Source: an uncultured Saprospiraceae bacterium
Lineage (GTDB): Bacteria > Bacteroidota > Bacteroidia > Chitinophagales > Saprospiraceae
Assembly (NCBI GenBank): GCA_938045585.1
Contig: CALIAU010000016.1
Coordinates: 28,638 to 92,637, forward strand
Length of the DNA stretch: 64,000 nt
Reading direction: 5' to 3'
Shown here: piece by piece, positions 63,907 to 64,000 of the stretch
Position numbering within the stretch: position 1 is the first letter of the stretch
How the letters are laid out: each line of letters starts with the position of its first letter
Program-made: the position numbers and the translations under genes
The notes under the pieces: generated by a model
What the model was told of the DNA's origin: nothing
Databases searched by the model: none
The model's input: the letters and a program-made list of their open reading frames with translations, nothing else

Positions 63907-64000
63907 TTATGCATAATTCATAAGTTTGACATATGGTGTTTTTCTTTTAACTACAGCAAAGACTCTATGGACAATTTTGTTCTTAATTGCATTTAGTACT
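63907..64000 (-). CDS. IS110-family transposase, C-terminal end only
   Basis: The final 30 codons of a gene that runs off the right edge. On the minus strand the frame reads into NAIKNKIVHRVFAVVKR, then TPYVKLMNYA and TAA. This C-terminal pattern (NAxxNKxxxRVFAVVxRxTPY) is the usual ending of IS110-group DEDD/Ser transposases in Bacteroidota. The catalytic domains are outside the window, so intactness is unknown. Confidence 0.7.
   Translation of the reverse strand, partial: VLNAIKNKIVHRVFAVVKRKTPYVKLMNYA

Overview
This is an AT-rich chromosomal segment from a member of the Bacteroidota, most likely the Saprospiria (Lewinella/Saprospira/Haliscomenobacter-like). The placement is an inference. 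It rests on type IX secretion (T9SS) C-terminal sorting domains on at least six proteins, very large HYR-like/dockerin surface proteins, a TamL lipoprotein, Bacteroidota-only families (DUF2490, DUF4846, DUF1835, DUF547) and several promoters of the Bacteroidota form TTG-N19-20-TAnnTTTG. No rRNA or tRNA genes and no CRISPR array were seen.

Left part (1-23 kb): mostly housekeeping genes in short, tightly packed operons. These are panB-mltG; tilS; mdh with a SelL-like redoxin; a secreted M43 metalloprotease with a clear terminator; sucC with a good promoter; a lone heme-copper oxidase subunit III; a TlpA lipoprotein followed by a BNR-repeat lipoprotein; a SpoU methyltransferase divergent from tamL; and a four-gene minus-strand operon (OMP, rluD-like, LuxC-type acyl-CoA reductase, nth). 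A transsulfuration PLP enzyme, an unknown gene and a YfcE-like phosphoesterase follow on the plus strand. A cruciform-like intergenic element sits after sucC.

Middle (23-36 kb): three consecutive giant paralogues (1291, 1479 and 1388 aa), all on the minus strand. Each carries a signal peptide, a series of Cys-rich HYR-like modules, a carboxypeptidase-regulatory-like/dockerin-like segment, a beta-sandwich that looks cohesin-like, and a T9SS-type C-terminus. They look like a surface fibre or adhesin system and are separated by strong hairpins.

Right-centre (36-48 kb): a long minus-strand run of small enzymes and envelope proteins. It has two PhzF-family proteins, a TPMT-like methyltransferase, a GDPD/PI-PLC-like protein, a TonB-C protein, DUF2490, DUF4846, a VanZ-like membrane protein and a stand-alone molybdopterin (IorB-like) subunit.

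Right part (48-64 kb): a secreted 1241-aa protein with a phosphohistidine-swivel plus ATP-grasp core in the order found in glucan water dikinases, followed by CARDB/SprB-like modules and a T9SS tail; a subtilase with an unusual Asp at the oxyanion position; a start-less remnant of an outer-membrane barrel gene; an OafA-type acyltransferase; a SorAB-like sulfite dehydrogenase pair; a T9SS PHB-depolymerase-like esterase; a DinB-like ClbS/DfsB protein; an AhpD-like protein; and, at the right edge, the last 30 codons of an IS110-family transposase with structured non-coding DNA beyond its stop. The most unusual candidates are the secreted dikinase-like protein and the three dockerin/cohesin-like giants.
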